Assembly (NCBI GenBank): GCA_947441875.1
Contig: CANEUR010000070.1
Location: 1 to 5,932, forward strand
Direction of reading: 5' to 3'
Source: Rickettsiales bacterium
GTDB lineage: Bacteria; Pseudomonadota; Alphaproteobacteria; Rickettsiales; UBA1997
DNA: 5,932 nucleotides
Shown: positions 5,508-5,932 of the stretch, piece after piece
Layout of the letters: every line of letters starts with the position of its first letter
How positions within the stretch are numbered: position 1 is the stretch's first letter
Notes under the pieces: model-generated
Told to the model about the DNA's origin: nothing
Seen by the model: only the letters and a program-made list of their open reading frames with translations
The model's database searches: none
Translations under genes and position numbers: made by a program

Positions 5508-5932
5508 TTAAAAAGTAAGCACAACCGAGCCAATATTAGTGCGATTTTCAAACAATTGATGAGCTTTTGCCACCTCTTTAAAATTAAATTCGGTGATTCT
5601 TGGCTTAATGATGCCTTTTTTTACCATAGCAAAAATTTGCTCTGCAGTAATAGCAAGCTCAGCTCGATTATTTTTAAAAATTGGTAAACTTGGCCGACAT
5701 AAATATAGAGAATTATCAATTAACACATTTAAATTTATTGGCTCAACCACTCCTGAAGATTCACCATAACTAATACAAATACCCATCGGCCACAAGCATT
5801 CGAGTGATTTTAATATTGTATCTTTGCCTACCGAATCATAAACAATGCCTACGCCATTATAGTTAGTAATTTTAGCTAACTCTTCAACAAAATTACTAGT
5901 TTTATAGTTAATAACATGGTTGCAACCAATCA
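5508..5932 (-). CDS. Quinone oxidoreductase (zeta-crystallin-like MDR), C-terminal part
   Basis: The reading frame is open to the right edge of the window, so only the last 140 complete codons of this gene are present; family members have about 320-330 residues. The visible part starts inside the Rossmann NADPH-binding domain, with GCNHVINY and later GIVYDSVGKDT, which matches the usual GVDVVYDSVGKDT of NADPH:quinone reductases. SYGESSG then corresponds to the SFG(N/Q)(A/S)SG loop, and RPSLPIF to the RPTL region. The end has FKEVAKAHQLFENR and GSVVLTF, the standard C-terminus of the family. Such enzymes reduce quinones or related electrophiles with NADPH and usually lack catalytic zinc. A methyltransferase gene follows after 3 nt. 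The family is clear; specificity and the N-terminal half are not visible. Confidence 0.92.
   Translation of the reverse strand, partial: IGCNHVINYKTSNFVEELAKITNYNGVGIVYDSVGKDTILKSLECLWPMGICISYGESSGVVEPINLNVLIDNSLYLCRPSLPIFKNNRAELAITAEQIFAMVKKGIIKPRITEFNFKEVAKAHQLFENRTNIGSVVLTF

Noticed and set aside
5508..5795. A free-standing 95-residue protein starting at a TTG
   Set aside because: The frame stays open to the window edge and the upstream residues continue the quinone oxidoreductase homology (GCNHVINY, VYDSVGKDT), so this is only the end of a larger gene.

Overview
This is an AT-rich window in which every supportable gene lies on the minus strand, so transcription runs from high to low coordinates. 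The gene set (an RluD-type pseudouridine synthase, TsaE, a FixI/CcoI-type copper P-type ATPase, CutA and a quinone oxidoreductase) is bacterial housekeeping and copper handling. AT-rich coding, very short gene spacing and a FixI-like pump fit a proteobacterium, perhaps a reduced-genome alphaproteobacterium. That placement is an inference from gene content and composition; no rRNA or other marker in the window proves it.

Layout in transcription order: (1) the C-terminal 140 residues of a zeta-crystallin-like quinone oxidoreductase, cut by the right edge; (2) after 3 nt, a class I SAM-dependent methyltransferase; (3) a 68-nt gap with the best promoter in the window, whose -35 box contains the methyltransferase stop codon; (4) an unrecognised 187-residue protein; (5) cutA; (6) fixI, overlapping cutA by 8 nt; (7) tsaE, overlapping fixI by 10 nt; (8) rluD, overlapping tsaE by 4 nt. 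A possible extended -10 promoter past the rluD stop points out of the left edge, towards a gene not included. In many alphaproteobacteria that neighbour is rpoH, but nothing here shows it.

The probable operon joins copper homeostasis (CutA, FixI) to translation functions (TsaE for the tRNA t6A modification, RluD for 23S rRNA pseudouridines). The overlapping stop and start codons suggest translational coupling. No recognisable Shine-Dalgarno sequence precedes any of the six starts in the window.

No mobile element, CRISPR array, RNA gene or convincing terminator was found. The most unusual items are the compositionally distinct 187-residue gene heading the operon, a 9-bp direct repeat spaced exactly 20 bp that overlaps both boxes of its promoter, and departures from family consensus in two catalytic motifs of the copper ATPase. 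I see no clear evidence of a wholly new multi-gene system.
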